Positions 8,689 to 18,348 of a stretch of DNA of 64,000 bases are shown piece after piece. The notes below the pieces were generated by a model, which was not told the DNA's origin, made no database searches, and saw only the letters and a list, made by a program, of their open reading frames with translations. The position numbers and the translations under genes are program-made. Within the stretch, counting starts at the first letter, position 1; the number at the start of each line of letters is the position of its first letter. The DNA comes from Fragilaria crotonensis (Eukaryota; Bacillariophyta; Fragilariophyceae; Fragilariales; Fragilariaceae), in assembly GCA_022925895.1 (NCBI GenBank), contig JAKSYS010000097.1:1-64000 (forward strand), given 5' to 3'.

Positions 8689-10794
8689 TTACACTTTTTC
8701 GCAACGAACAAGTATGTAGGCACCAATACCAGTTCCATTCTGTTGAACCTCCAACTCAATTGATCCACCACCGAGAAGGACCTTTCCCACCGTAATGCGT
8801 GCTGTTCCAAGAAGATCGTCTCCTCCCCTCTTGTTGGCATCATAGACCTCCAATACAATGACTTGGTTGTTGCTCGTCATGGTATAATTTGACGATTCAT
8901 CGTCCCAAACGGGAGTGATGGAGTCCTTGATCGTCGCAGTTCTCCACACCGTAGGACTGGATCCAAACTTTACTTGACAGTAAATGTCGGGAACATCTGC
9001 CTTCAAAAAGCCTCGCTTCCTGACAGTGAAGCCACGGCCACTCACAATAGATATGCGGACAGTTTCTCTGGGAGGATCCGCAGAACTTGACGACGGCTCT
9101 GCCACGGGACGAGCGATTAATGGTTCTTGACCAGGCTTTGGCACACCCAACAAGGATACGGAGAACTCGATGGAACCATCACCCACAACCTTTCGACGCT
9201 CCATCAAGGTTTGATTTGGCGCTGCCGACAAGTCAGCATGCTGAATGACAGTCTCACCCAGCACACCTTCGCCATTCATGAGTTGCATGAGGATCACAGT
9301 ATCCGATGGTGCACCAGCGCGAAGGGGTATGCGGAAGGCTTTGTCAAATACTGGATTGCACGGGTCGTATCCAGGTTCATCAATAACGACTCCAGTCATA
9401 AACACTTGACTTCCGTAGGTGATCTTGACACACGTGGCAGCGCTCTTCTTCTCACATGGCAAGTCTGACGCGCGAGTCACGACGACGGCGAGAAGGCCGA
9501 CAAGCTGATTCTCGTTCTTGGGTTCGTCGAAACGCGCCACATTAGAGGTCGCAAACTTAAGAACGTCACAGTGGATGGTAACAAAGGCTCCTGTTGCTTT
9601 CCCTTTCTGTTGCAGCTCAACTTCACGGGTCTTGCCAGCCAATAGGAGATCGGCCACGCTCAAACAAGCGGTGCCGAGATGATCATCTGAATCAAGAGTT
9701 CCTTTGTCTTGATCCCATGCTTCGAGCGAAACGATTTGGTCATTATCAGAGAGCAAAAAATCGCAAGTCTCGTTCCACTCTGGAGAAAGATTATCCTTCA
9801 CAGTCGATGTTTTCCAAGCCGGCTCACATCCCAACTGGACGCTACAATAAACATCTGGAACATCGTGCTTGCCCATCATCTTCTTCTCCACACGAAAACC
9901 ACGCCCTCGAACGCAGGTGATTCTTGCGACTCCAATTGGACGCTGGCAAAAGGTGCGGAAGTCGCTTGCTGGATTCATCTTGTACAACTTGCGGTGTGGC
10001 AAGACCATCATGTCCGCCATGACACCTTGCATGATGCCGCGAATAGTCTTGTCGATAATGGTAAAATCTGCGATGTTTGCCAACCCCGTAAAGTCCAACT
10101 CCAACTTTGGTGGGTTGATAAATCCATACTGAATAGCAGATACAATTGGAAGGGTATTGGCAAGTGGGTTGAGCACAAAGGTCATGCGCCCATTCAACTT
10201 GATTGACTTGACACCAAAGGATCCTACGTAGTTCGCCTTCAGTTGAATATCCGAATCAGAATCCCATGTGACGTCTAGATCAAACTGGACGGTGCCATCT
10301 TTCAGTTCGTGTACGACAATATTATCCATCACAATCGGTACCTTGCCCAAATCAATTTTGGTAAAATGTAGACTCGACAAAGGTCCGGGCATGGTATCCT
10401 TGAACATGGGTTCGACAGCGTCACGAATCTCGCCTGCCCCAGCAATCGCAATGTGAGGCCAAAGGCGATTCAGTATATCCGCTAAAAAGTTGACATGCTC
10501 GATTGCATTGATTTCGGGGGGTGAAGCAGGAACAGTGGCAGTCCCTTGTGAAGTTTCCGTAGTCCCACCTTGTTCATCATCCGTCTCCTTGTCGCCCTCC
10601 TTGGATGGCGAGGAGGGTGACCGAATGGTTGTTACAGCAGCCGTAACGACCGATCCAAGGATAAGACCACCAACTGCAGCGAACATGGTCTCGCGCGTCA
10701 TTTCTGAGGTTTTACGATTTGAGGAGGGTTCTGTGAAACATGCATGTATGGGAGCGGTTTCATCACTAGGAGAAAGATAGACCTTTGGCGACAA
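8689..10794 (-). CDS. Extended-synaptotagmin-like SMP and C2-domain protein
   Basis: A 701-residue protein with the architecture of extended synaptotagmins and plant SYT proteins, which tether the ER to the plasma membrane and transfer lipids. A hydrophobic segment at about residues 38-56 (AAVGGLILGSVVTAAV) anchors it in the ER. An SMP lipid-transfer domain follows at about 98-280 (VNFLADILNRLWPHI, DIQLKANYVGSFGVKSIKL). Three C2 domains lie at about 288-415, 428-545 and 577-701. The first and third share the phrases RGRGFRVEKK/SGRGFTVRKR and PDVYCSVQLG/PDIYCQVKFG, which suggests a duplication. Acidic loops (WDQDKGTLDSDDHLG, YDANKRGGDDLLG) fit calcium binding in C2-1 and C2-3. The second C2 looks degenerate in its calcium loops. 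The Met before TRETMFAAVGG is an alternative start that would place the membrane segment nearer the N-terminus. Confidence 0.88.
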   Translation of the reverse strand: MSPKVYLSPSDETAPIHACFTEPSSNRKTSEMTRETMFAAVGGLILGSVVTAAVTTIRSPSSPSKEGDKETDDEQGGTTETSQGTATVPASPPEINAIEHVNFLADILNRLWPHIAIAGAGEIRDAVEPMFKDTMPGPLSSLHFTKIDLGKVPIVMDNIVVHELKDGTVQFDLDVTWDSDSDIQLKANYVGSFGVKSIKLNGRMTFVLNPLANTLPIVSAIQYGFINPPKLELDFTGLANIADFTIIDKTIRGIMQGVMADMMVLPHRKLYKMNPASDFRTFCQRPIGVARITCVRGRGFRVEKKMMGKHDVPDVYCSVQLGCEPAWKTSTVKDNLSPEWNETCDFLLSDNDQIVSLEAWDQDKGTLDSDDHLGTACLSVADLLLAGKTREVELQQKGKATGAFVTIHCDVLKFATSNVARFDEPKNENQLVGLLAVVVTRASDLPCEKKSAATCVKITYGSQVFMTGVVIDEPGYDPCNPVFDKAFRIPLRAGAPSDTVILMQLMNGEGVLGETVIQHADLSAAPNQTLMERRKVVGDGSIEFSVSLLGVPKPGQEPLIARPVAEPSSSSADPPRETVRISIVSGRGFTVRKRGFLKADVPDIYCQVKFGSSPTVWRTATIKDSITPVWDDESSNYTMTSNNQVIVLEVYDANKRGGDDLLGTARITVGKVLLGGGSIELEVQQNGTGIGAYILVRCEKV

Positions 10795-11225
10795 GCGACA
10801 AGTTCGACGAGGAGCAGGCGTATCTTTCGACGTAAAGAATGCCTTCGTAATTCGTACACTATATGATACGTATTACGTAGTACCAGTACCCTTAGTGCAG
10901 TACGTATGATACAGTGGTGTTTGGTTATTTTTTTAGAAGTTGGGTATGTACGGTGTATCATTCACAGCGGGCCTGCACGGTACTAGCTAGTACCTACACT
11001 CGAGCATCGCACTATTACTGCAGCTAATATAGGCAGATAGATATCTTTGAAATCCATACTGTCGCTACTCGCTCCACCTGCACTAGAGGGATGCTTTATT
11101 TTAGCTGTATACACTATACACCAAATACCAGCACGACCATCACCGATTGTTCGAAGGTGAACGATTTTTGTTGTGTCGGAACTCTCAACAGCACCGCACA
11201 GCAGCATCGCCCCAACAGGCAACGA
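10795..11225. promoter_or_regulatory. Divergent spacer between SMP-C2 and Maf genes
   Basis: This spacer of about 430 bp separates divergent genes and is presumed to hold both promoters. It contains a cluster of TAC/GTAC palindromes at about 10855-10990. No gene is supported; a frame upstream of the Maf start is discussed with that gene. Confidence 0.4.
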
Positions 11226-12011
11226 ATGAAGTCAATCGGCGCACTCACATTGCTATTGGTACCAGTCTGTCGAGCATTCATAGTCCCCTCACTTCTGGGT
11301 TACACCACCAGAGCGGTTCATAATCGTCCTCATTCGACGTTGCCAATCATGTCGCAACTCCTTGTTTCCTACATGCAACATTTGAACACTAGCAGTGTCA
11401 AGTTGATTCTTGCCAGTCAGAGTCCAAGAAGGCGAGAAATTCTCGACATGATGGGATTGGTCGGCAAATACACAGCATGTCCTTCACCGCTCGATGAATC
11501 ATCCCTCCAACGACGATTGGCTCATGAGGAACCAAAAGTATACACTCGCATCTTGGCCGAAGAAAAGGCCAGGGCATTGGCAGAAACTCTAATTGCGACG
11601 CAAATTCCGACATTGATATTGGGAAGCGATACGATTGTTGATTTAGGAGGGAAGATTCTTGAAAAACCTATTGATGAGGACGCTGCTATCGGCATGATGC
11701 AACAGTTGTCGGCCAAATACCATCAAGTCCACACTGGTGTTGCCATCTATTTGGTAAAAAATGAAGAAGTCCAGTTGTTGACATCTTTTACAGACACTGC
11801 CGATGTACTATTCGCTGATTTATCGGAAGGGGACATTCGAGCGTACGTCCAAACCGGGGAACCCATGGACAAGGCTGGTGCATACGGGATTCAGGCGATC
11901 GGAGGGCAGTTCGTGGTAAAGGTAGAGGGAGATTTCTTTACCGTCATGGGACTTCCCATGCACCGAGTGAGTATCGAACTGGCCAGTGCCATTAAAGCCC
12001 TTGTCACATAG
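11226..12011 (+). CDS. Maf/HAM1-type nucleotide pyrophosphatase, probably plastid-targeted
   Basis: A Maf family protein (bacterial Maf/YhdE/YceF, human ASMTL N-terminal domain), which hydrolyses non-canonical or modified nucleoside triphosphates to monophosphates. The diagnostic ILASQSPRRREIL lies about 61 residues in, followed by ILGSDTIV, LEKPIDEDAA, HTGVAIY and DKAGAYGIQ, in the family order. I chose the Met at 11226 (MKSIGALTLLLVPVCRAF), giving 261 residues. It yields a classic signal peptide followed by Ala-Phe at the cleavage point, the pattern of diatom plastid precursors. The open frame extends upstream to 11091 but that part does not look coding. A further Met (MSQLLVSYMQH) would give a cytosolic form. 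The family call is firm; plastid targeting is inference. Confidence 0.9.
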   Translation: MKSIGALTLLLVPVCRAFIVPSLLGYTTRAVHNRPHSTLPIMSQLLVSYMQHLNTSSVKLILASQSPRRREILDMMGLVGKYTACPSPLDESSLQRRLAHEEPKVYTRILAEEKARALAETLIATQIPTLILGSDTIVDLGGKILEKPIDEDAAIGMMQQLSAKYHQVHTGVAIYLVKNEEVQLLTSFTDTADVLFADLSEGDIRAYVQTGEPMDKAGAYGIQAIGGQFVVKVEGDFFTVMGLPMHRVSIELASAIKALVT

Positions 12012-12704
12012 TACTGCGGCCACTCCGCAGAAGTAGGGCCTTGCATCACTCCCACATTTTCCGGATTTGCACGAAACTCCGCTAAGGAAGAAGGGAATCA
12101 ACCCAGGTCAACTTCCGTTCCCCGCATAATCACAAAATAAATTCCGTCTTCTCTGCTTCTAGAGACTCCGCGAGCCGCGAGGGGCAAGTCAGTGGCGAAC
12201 GTGCTGTACTCCGTTGAGGTCCTGAATGGCATGGAGAGTCGTGAAACACATGTTCAAGTCTTCACACCAACAACCGTTATCTAACGGATCGAATCCAAAG
12301 GGACAATGTCCTGTTTTGACTCCTGTGTGACGATGTGACGATGCTACCGTACTAGAGTACCTGGTAGTAAATTTGGTACAAATACCTGGCACATGCCCAT
12401 GTCTATCATGTGTATGCATATAAACATCTGGCATGCATCTGTCGGAGAAAATGGTTTGATACCCGGGAAAAAGGCGACGAGCGCCAAAATCGAGCGCACA
12501 CACTCCTTCTACTGCGAGCCGCTCCAACCAATGCATGCCGCAGGGCGCAGAGATACTCATAACTATGACTCCCTCCATAGAAACGAACGACCCAACCGCT
12601 GCAATCGCACACGTATTGTCTCGTTCGGGTCGAATTCCATAGACCTATAATTTGCAGCATTTCCCTATCAACACACTGCCTGTCGGTCACCGTGGTACAG
12701 TACC
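12012..12704. other. Intergenic spacer
   Basis: No convincing gene is present in this 693-bp stretch. It contains short TAC-rich motifs at about 12345-12390 and presumably the promoter of the following plus-strand gene. Confidence 0.4.
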
Positions 12705-14657
12705 ATGATCAAGAGCTTTCGTCGACGCATCTCTCGGAAAAAATCCGGTGCTCGTGATTCAGGCAATGGCCAGCTCAGTGGTGAGTCTGACGGGCTTGAC
12801 TCCTCACAAGGTGACAGGGAAGCTGATCATCCATCGGCAGAGTCTCAAAGCAATGTCGATAATCTTCAACTTGGAGAAGACTCGGACGGCGAAATCTACG
12901 AGTCGAGCTCCGTCTCGTCAGATGAGAAGGAGGACAAGCGAAAGAAGATGGCACTGTCGTTGTCGTCCGCTTCGTCGCAAGCTGCCAAGTTTGTACAAAA
13001 TGATTTGGAGGCACTTCGCGTCAGACAGCTCGCGAGGACTTTACGAGAGAACACGCCAGAGACTGCAAGTCCAAAACGACCAGACATTCCCATTGCGACG
13101 TCGGCAACCGAAGCCTTTTATTTGAAACAAAAGGCACAAAACAAGCAATGGAAAGAGAAACAGAAGGATTCCAAAATTTTCCTTTCGACATATCGAGGAG
13201 CTGCAACTAACAGTTGGCAAGACGAATCTGCTGCACGCAAGTCGCCACCACGCGTTACGCCTCATGCTGGACCAGCCACGAGCCCGATGGACAATTTCTA
13301 CCATCAGCAGAGGGCTATGAATCAGGAATGGAAACAACGACAGCGCGACGCGAATGAATATTTGCATAATTATCGAGGGAAATATGCGACCGGTAAAGAA
13401 GAGATGTCCTATGATGACTTGCTTGTCGTGCAGAAGCAAGCTGCCTCGATGCCATTGCCTCTGTCTCCATATCGGAATGAGGAGGACACTTACATTACGG
13501 ATGCACCTGGAAATGTGCCTTACCTCACTCTCTGTTTGGAAGACGACGGCGGTGCGGTTGCTGGACCCGTTGATCAACCTACTGACCCTGATGCTCTGGA
13601 ATCCTCTGGAGCCAAGATGAACACTGAGGAATCCAAATCGTGCATGAAAGTGGACGGTACTGTGGAAAGCATGGATTATGCTGGAGACAAGCTGAGCACC
13701 GAGGAACCTCAGTCGTGCATGAAAGTGAACGGTGCTGTGGAAAGTATGGATTATGCTGGTGACAACCTGAACACTGAGGAACCCCAGTCATACATGAAAA
13801 TGGACGGTGCTGGAGAAAGCAAGGCAGTCGATGCTATTGACCAAGTTCCGGTGCCAGTCGACAATTTCGATACGTTGGCGGTGAATGACGAGTCTCCTCT
13901 TGTGGATTCGAATAGTAATGAAATGATCCCAACGGAACATTCGAAGCACTCTGATTCAGTGGTCGAAAAATCATGGGCTCAGAATGGCGACGAAGAAAAG
14001 AAGGTAGACCTACCTTACGCTATTGATCGTGCGGTCGCGGAGAATGACAATGTTGGTATTGACCATGACCCAATCTCTACATCGATTGACACTGTGGCTT
14101 CCCCTGCCTTTGAACATGCAAGCGACGACAAGCAACAAGATGCCAACAATGACGTCAGAGGACAAGCCACACCAACCGTGATATCTCAGGTTGTCGTTAC
14201 CAAAGAACTTGATAACGTCGAGGAGGCAGATGTTGGTGTCGGGTTGGACTCCTGCAGAGTTGACGTAGTAGACGATTTTGATGACCTGCTTGGCGACTTG
14301 CTTGACGATGACGTACCTCGCGTACAAGAGAACGATGGCATGACCGATGATTTGGAAAGTCCTTCCAAGGTGGATGATTACGACGATCTTCTGGGTGATT
14401 TGCTTGATGATGGTGTCTCCCCTATTCAACAAAACAATAGCAAGACTCACGATTTGGATCATCCTTTCCCAGTGGAAACAGTCGCCAGCGTTCCCGCGAA
14501 GAATACTCCGCGTATTTCGAAGCTTCAAAAAATAACCCCACGTGACGCAAGCAATGGCATGAAAAGCGGTTCAGGTGTGCACCTGAAAGCCACCTTGCCT
14601 GAACGGCCGCTGTTAATGCGCCCTACGGCAATCGAACAGTTGTTTCCCCGCGACTAA
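12705..14657 (+). CDS. Acidic low-complexity protein with internal repeats
   Basis: A 650-residue protein I do not recognise. It starts with a basic patch (MIKSFRRRISRKKSG) and soon becomes Ser/Asp/Glu-rich. Three kinds of internal repeat are visible. Two units of about 35 residues lie near residues 130-230, each with a FYLKQKAQNKQWKEKQ/FYHQQRAMNQEWKQRQ core followed by Tyr-Arg-Gly. Three 25-residue units lie near 305-372. Two acidic units with the core DDLLGDLLDD lie near 525-575. The paired F-Y-x3-Q-x6-W-K motifs may be short binding motifs. There is no membrane segment or signal peptide. The frame closes at 14657, but Ser/Pro-rich coding-like sequence in other frames continues downstream to about 15291, so this may be the main exon of a longer gene with 3' introns. 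Confidence 0.75.
   Translation: MIKSFRRRISRKKSGARDSGNGQLSGESDGLDSSQGDREADHPSAESQSNVDNLQLGEDSDGEIYESSSVSSDEKEDKRKKMALSLSSASSQAAKFVQNDLEALRVRQLARTLRENTPETASPKRPDIPIATSATEAFYLKQKAQNKQWKEKQKDSKIFLSTYRGAATNSWQDESAARKSPPRVTPHAGPATSPMDNFYHQQRAMNQEWKQRQRDANEYLHNYRGKYATGKEEMSYDDLLVVQKQAASMPLPLSPYRNEEDTYITDAPGNVPYLTLCLEDDGGAVAGPVDQPTDPDALESSGAKMNTEESKSCMKVDGTVESMDYAGDKLSTEEPQSCMKVNGAVESMDYAGDNLNTEEPQSYMKMDGAGESKAVDAIDQVPVPVDNFDTLAVNDESPLVDSNSNEMIPTEHSKHSDSVVEKSWAQNGDEEKKVDLPYAIDRAVAENDNVGIDHDPISTSIDTVASPAFEHASDDKQQDANNDVRGQATPTVISQVVVTKELDNVEEADVGVGLDSCRVDVVDDFDDLLGDLLDDDVPRVQENDGMTDDLESPSKVDDYDDLLGDLLDDGVSPIQQNNSKTHDLDHPFPVETVASVPAKNTPRISKLQKITPRDASNGMKSGSGVHLKATLPERPLLMRPTAIEQLFPRD
13615..13822 (+). 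repeat. Three 75-bp in-frame tandem repeats
   Basis: The units begin at 13615, 13690 and 13765, the last being shortened. Each encodes a 25-residue block with the core NTEEPQSCMK and the ending VESMDYAGD. The copies differ at scattered third and first positions, so the duplication is not recent. They lie inside the acidic protein gene. Confidence 0.9.
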
Positions 14658-14895
14658 CCAATGCGTCGGACAATACTATGGTACGATCTGCTGTGTCCTC
14701 CAACTCGGCTTCTCCACGACCAGCCATGGTTTCTGCGCCCACCAGTGTCAGAAAGCATAATTCTCAGCGATCGATGGATCTGTCTGATACACCTGTTCGG
14801 GCTTCAGACGTTGCGTCGAATATAACCTCTGCTCGTGCCTCCAATATACCGAGGCCCCCACGAAACTCAATGCCGTTTCTCGCCTAGTCTCTCCG

Positions 14896-15291
14896 TTGGC
14901 CTCCACAACACCAGTTTCTCGTGGCAGCTCCCCAACTCGATCGCTTGCCAGCGCCAGTAGCTATCGAAGCTCAGGGCGGTTCCACTTTCAAAGGTCGTCA
15001 AACCCTGATGAAAGTCCACTCGGCTCACTTGGGGGCGCTTGCTCCGGAAAGTTGGTACTCGAACTTCACAGCAACATTGATGGTTGCGATAACTGCTTAG
15101 CGCACCTGACAGCTGACGAGAAAGACCAGTATCAGAAGGACGGACACCACTATAGAGTTCACAGGATTCGTGGTGGATGCCCTCGATCCTGCGCGATATT
15201 TCCCAGAGGCGACGATGAGCCACCTGTTAGACTTTGTCGCCAGTGCTTCTATGGTACGCACTACAAGCGCACGCCTACGAAGGGCTTGTAA
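14896..15291 (+). CDS. Cys-rich protein or 3' exon of the preceding gene
   Basis: A 131-residue frame whose last 70 residues carry a spaced Cys/His pattern (CDNC, then GGCPRSC, then RLCRQC) that looks like a zinc-binding module. The N-terminal half is Ser/Arg-rich, like the tail of the gene just upstream. A Ser/Pro-rich frame at 14678-14884 lies between the two. CTAAC and CCACCAG signals near 14651 and 14747 could serve as branch point and acceptor. I therefore suspect this is the C-terminal exon of the 12705 gene, but I cannot fix a splice pattern that joins all pieces in frame. It could also be a small separate gene. The family is unknown. Confidence 0.5.
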   Translation: MASTTPVSRGSSPTRSLASASSYRSSGRFHFQRSSNPDESPLGSLGGACSGKLVLELHSNIDGCDNCLAHLTADEKDQYQKDGHHYRVHRIRGGCPRSCAIFPRGDDEPPVRLCRQCFYGTHYKRTPTKGL

Positions 15292-15406
15292 CTCATGCTC
15301 CTCGACTGCAATAATCGATATCATAATCTTGATTGAGCGCACTCCTAATAAATGCGCCTTTAACTAAACAGCCTCTACGCTTGGTATTGCACTCACTATC
15401 AGAATC

Positions 15407-15997
15407 CTAATCCCACTTGGGAACGCCAACTGGTTGCTCGTAACCCCCATAGGCAACGTGGCTTCCTGAACGATTATCGCGCCCTGTACTCTCACCCTCA
15501 ATTGAAAGACTACATGAACTAATCAGCATCAGTACCGATGCCAGAAAGACCAGCAAGAAGATGGCAGCACTTGCGGCCCTGGGGTTCACTTCGCCTTCTT
15601 CAACCCAAGTGTATTGTACGAGAAATGTATCCGATTTTTCCCCATACGTCGCATCACTTGAAATCCCGTAAATAGCCCCTTCTCCAGATCGAGAGTAGGC
15701 AAAGGTCACTTGTAATCTTTGAAGCATCTGACCTTTTGAATTCATAAGATTCACCCATGGTAACGGTCGGAGCCCTTCTTCAAAGCTGAGAGAAAAGTGC
15801 GACGATGGCAAAGTACCCACGGTAAACAGGGCTTTGGTGGATTGTCCAAACAATGGCATTTGGCTCCGCAAAACATCGTCGGCGCTCGAATCAGTCCGCA
15901 GAATTGTATCGACGGCATCCCCTAATCGGTAGGCGTCCAACGAGACGATGGAGAGCAGCAGCAGCAGGAACGTTGTCGCGACTACGATTGGTGTCAT
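15407..15997 (-). CDS. Small secretory-pathway membrane protein, unknown family
   Basis: A 196-residue protein with an N-terminal signal peptide (VVATTFLLLLLSIVSLDA). A luminal or extracellular domain of about 120 residues rich in beta-type sequence follows, then one transmembrane segment near residues 142-165 (AAIFLLVFLASVLMLISS) and a short polar cytoplasmic tail. The layout is that of a type I membrane protein of the ER or endomembrane system. I recognise no catalytic motif. It lies tail-to-tail with the Cys-rich frame, 115 bp away. The gene is believable because of its clean topology; its function is unknown. Confidence 0.7.
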   Translation of the reverse strand: MTPIVVATTFLLLLLSIVSLDAYRLGDAVDTILRTDSSADDVLRSQMPLFGQSTKALFTVGTLPSSHFSLSFEEGLRPLPWVNLMNSKGQMLQRLQVTFAYSRSGEGAIYGISSDATYGEKSDTFLVQYTWVEEGEVNPRAASAAIFLLVFLASVLMLISSCSLSIEGESTGRDNRSGSHVAYGGYEQPVGVPKWD

Positions 15998-16563
15998 GAC
16001 TCGAGTGGATGGAAAGAGATGGTCCGATTCTCGATTTTCGGTTTTTGTATCAACTCCTCCTGGACTGTACAGTACCCACCGTACTCAAGTACCGGTAGTT
16101 TAGTCTGGTATTTCAGAACTCAGACCACATGTGACATAGGTTGAGCTGAGGCCTAACGATGGCGCGCGCGTGAAGACTGAGCACAGCAAAGCGCAAGTCC
16201 GTCGTCTTTGATTAGAACTCGGAGTAGGTTGTAGTAGGTATTAGCCATTCGCCTGATTCGGAATAGTCTCTCACCGGAAGTATGGCATTTAGCTTACACC
16301 TACCAATGTGGGTTTCGCCTGCATATGCAAAATCGACGCAAAACCGCCTTTCCTCTTGGAGGGTTATTCATGAATCCATCGCCTATCATGGCCGGTTGAT
16401 AACGAACAGCGGGACCTACATTTGTAGTGTTAACGACATTTAGTCTACCGTGTCGTTCCTGTAGTGCACCTTTCTGAGTGTTCTAATTTCGTCCTTGAGG
16501 TAGGTTCCTACTATAGACAACAACACGACGTCACTTCTCAACACCTTTCACTTCGTCATTTCC
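15998..16563. other. Intergenic spacer
   Basis: No gene is seen. Short TAC/GTAC-rich motifs occur at about 16065-16110. It presumably holds the promoter of the small membrane protein gene and the 3' flank of VPS29. Confidence 0.4.
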
Positions 16564-17212
16564 CTAGCGGTAAACCTTTTTCGAGAACTCCGTCTTCGAA
16601 ACTTCTACTTCGCCACCGACCAACTCGTACACATAACACACTACCTTGTCACCTTGGATCGCTAACAACACGAATGACGGCTTCACATCCTTGTTGAGCG
16701 GCGAGTAGGCCCCGGTGATGGATCCAGGGTTGATATGGTAGTGCCCGTCCACCTCAGCCACTTCATTTTGATGTGTATGTCCCGTAATCAGCACGTCACA
16801 GTTCAACTTGCGTCGCCACCGCGCCAGAGCAGACTGAGACTTCCAGGGTATGACTTGATGGCCATGAACAACTCCGATCCGAAAAATGCCCACTTGGACC
16901 ACTCGTGTTTCTGGAAACTGAGGATTGTTGACAAAGGTATCCATGTCGCCTTGTACAATGTGAACATTGGGAGCCAACTCGCGAAGCTCCTCATACTGTT
17001 CTACGCCCAAATTTCCAGTACAAATGACGTGCTGCATTTTTCCAGGAACTAGCATTCTGTGGTTGTTTTTCGTTAGAGCATCGTTCATTAGCGGAAAGTG
17101 ATGCAGATTCTGCGCTGCTGTCGTACCTTTTGAACTTTTCCGGAATGGCATTCGATCGTTCAGGTATGTGAAGGTCTCCCAGGACGAGGACGAGCTCCCC
17201 AAAGTTAGCCAT
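16564..17212 (-). CDS. VPS29: Retromer subunit VPS29 (two exons)
   Basis: VPS29 is the metallophosphoesterase-fold subunit of retromer, which recycles cargo from endosomes to the trans-Golgi. Exon 1 is 17127-17212 and begins MANFGELVLVLGDLHIPER. The intron is 17057-17126 (70 bp, GT donor, CAG acceptor). Exon 2 is 16564-17056. Joining them reads FKR then MLVPGKMQHVICTGNL across the junction, exactly the family sequence. Further marks are VQGDMDTF, GVVHGHQVIPW, LITGHTHQNEV and INPGSITGAYSP. The predicted length of 192 residues fits the family (about 182-190). As in other VPS29 proteins, metal-site residues are partly retained (GDLH, GDMD, GHTH). Without exon 1 the gene would seem to start too late or with an unrelated N-terminus. 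The assignment is very secure. Confidence 0.95.
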
Positions 17213-18348
17213 CCCGCTTTTTGCAATTTCAATACCAAACCCAAAAGCCTTCCAGTGAAGTGGTGCCTGTTGACGATTGGAGTCGTCGACCAATTGATCG
17301 ATGAGACAACTCGGAGATATGTTTCCTCCTCACCCCGTCGTCTACAATCATGGATCACAGTTCATGGCACCTGAGATTGATAGCACAGTACTTGTAGTGG
17401 AGTATTGGTACTCCGTACAGTACGGTACTACCGTACTCTACTGCATGGCGAGCGCACCCTGTCTACTGGAGTAGTAATACAATACTCGGAGTACAAGTAC
17501 GGTACCACTTGTACTTTGTACTGGCTGCTATACAACTGGCCAGGTCGCCAGCACGTCATGAATAAAGTATACATACAGGTAGTTTTATGATAGTCCTTGC
17601 TGGAAGCAGGAAGATCCGGCAAATGACGGTTTCGAACTTCCCTGTAGGTGGACCCTGTTTCTACAACCGGTACTGTGGTACAAGTAGCGGTAAAAATATT
17701 TCTAGCATATCATACTTGTACCTCCTGACTCCTGACTCCTGACCTTCTCTGAGGGCTTCCCATACGGCTACCAATGTGGCATATGTATGCAAAATGTGTA
17801 ATTGCCTGTGTATGCATATGTGCAATTTGTACCATGTGTGTCATGTGTATGTTTGCTACAAGTACCTGGTACTGACCATGTCCTAAGATTCGCTCGTCGC
17901 TCGTCGCCGAATCACGGTTCTAGTACTGTAGTACCAGGTACCAGTACTACGGTAGTGAGAACCCGTGAAAAAGTTGAACAGTAACACGAACAGGCCCATC
18001 TGTGACGAGCACTTTACACTGAATCATGGCGTGACTCATGCCTCATGCCTCTTTGGAAACTTTCAACGGAAGGGCACGATCTGAATCTCTACCTCACCAT
18101 GATGCTTGGATAGGCAATATCAAAAGTGAGGTCCCATGATGATGGGTTGCACGTACCTAATTCACTCCTTCTAAAGTTGTGAATCTCCCCCAAGTCATCC
18201 ACAGTTCAGCAGTGGAAAAACGAGTGGAATGATAGCAATGACACGAAGGATTTCTAATGGGACTCTATTTCGATACCTCTATCTACTAGCCAATGATCCT
18301 TGTCATGCCACGATAGGAGCACACAGCAACGGGGCCGTAGTTGACTCT
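17213..18348. other. Intergenic spacer with TAC-palindrome islands
   Basis: This 1.1-kb stretch lacks a convincing gene. Two islands of TAC/GTAC palindromes lie at about 17380-17530 and 17855-17960. They contain long near-palindromes built from CAGTACTAC, GGTACC and CGGTAC words. Nothing else is recognisable. Confidence 0.5.

Noticed and set aside
11091-11225. Upstream start of the Maf gene
   Set aside because: The Met at 11226 gives a proper signal peptide with the Ala-Phe step; the upstream residues look untranslated.
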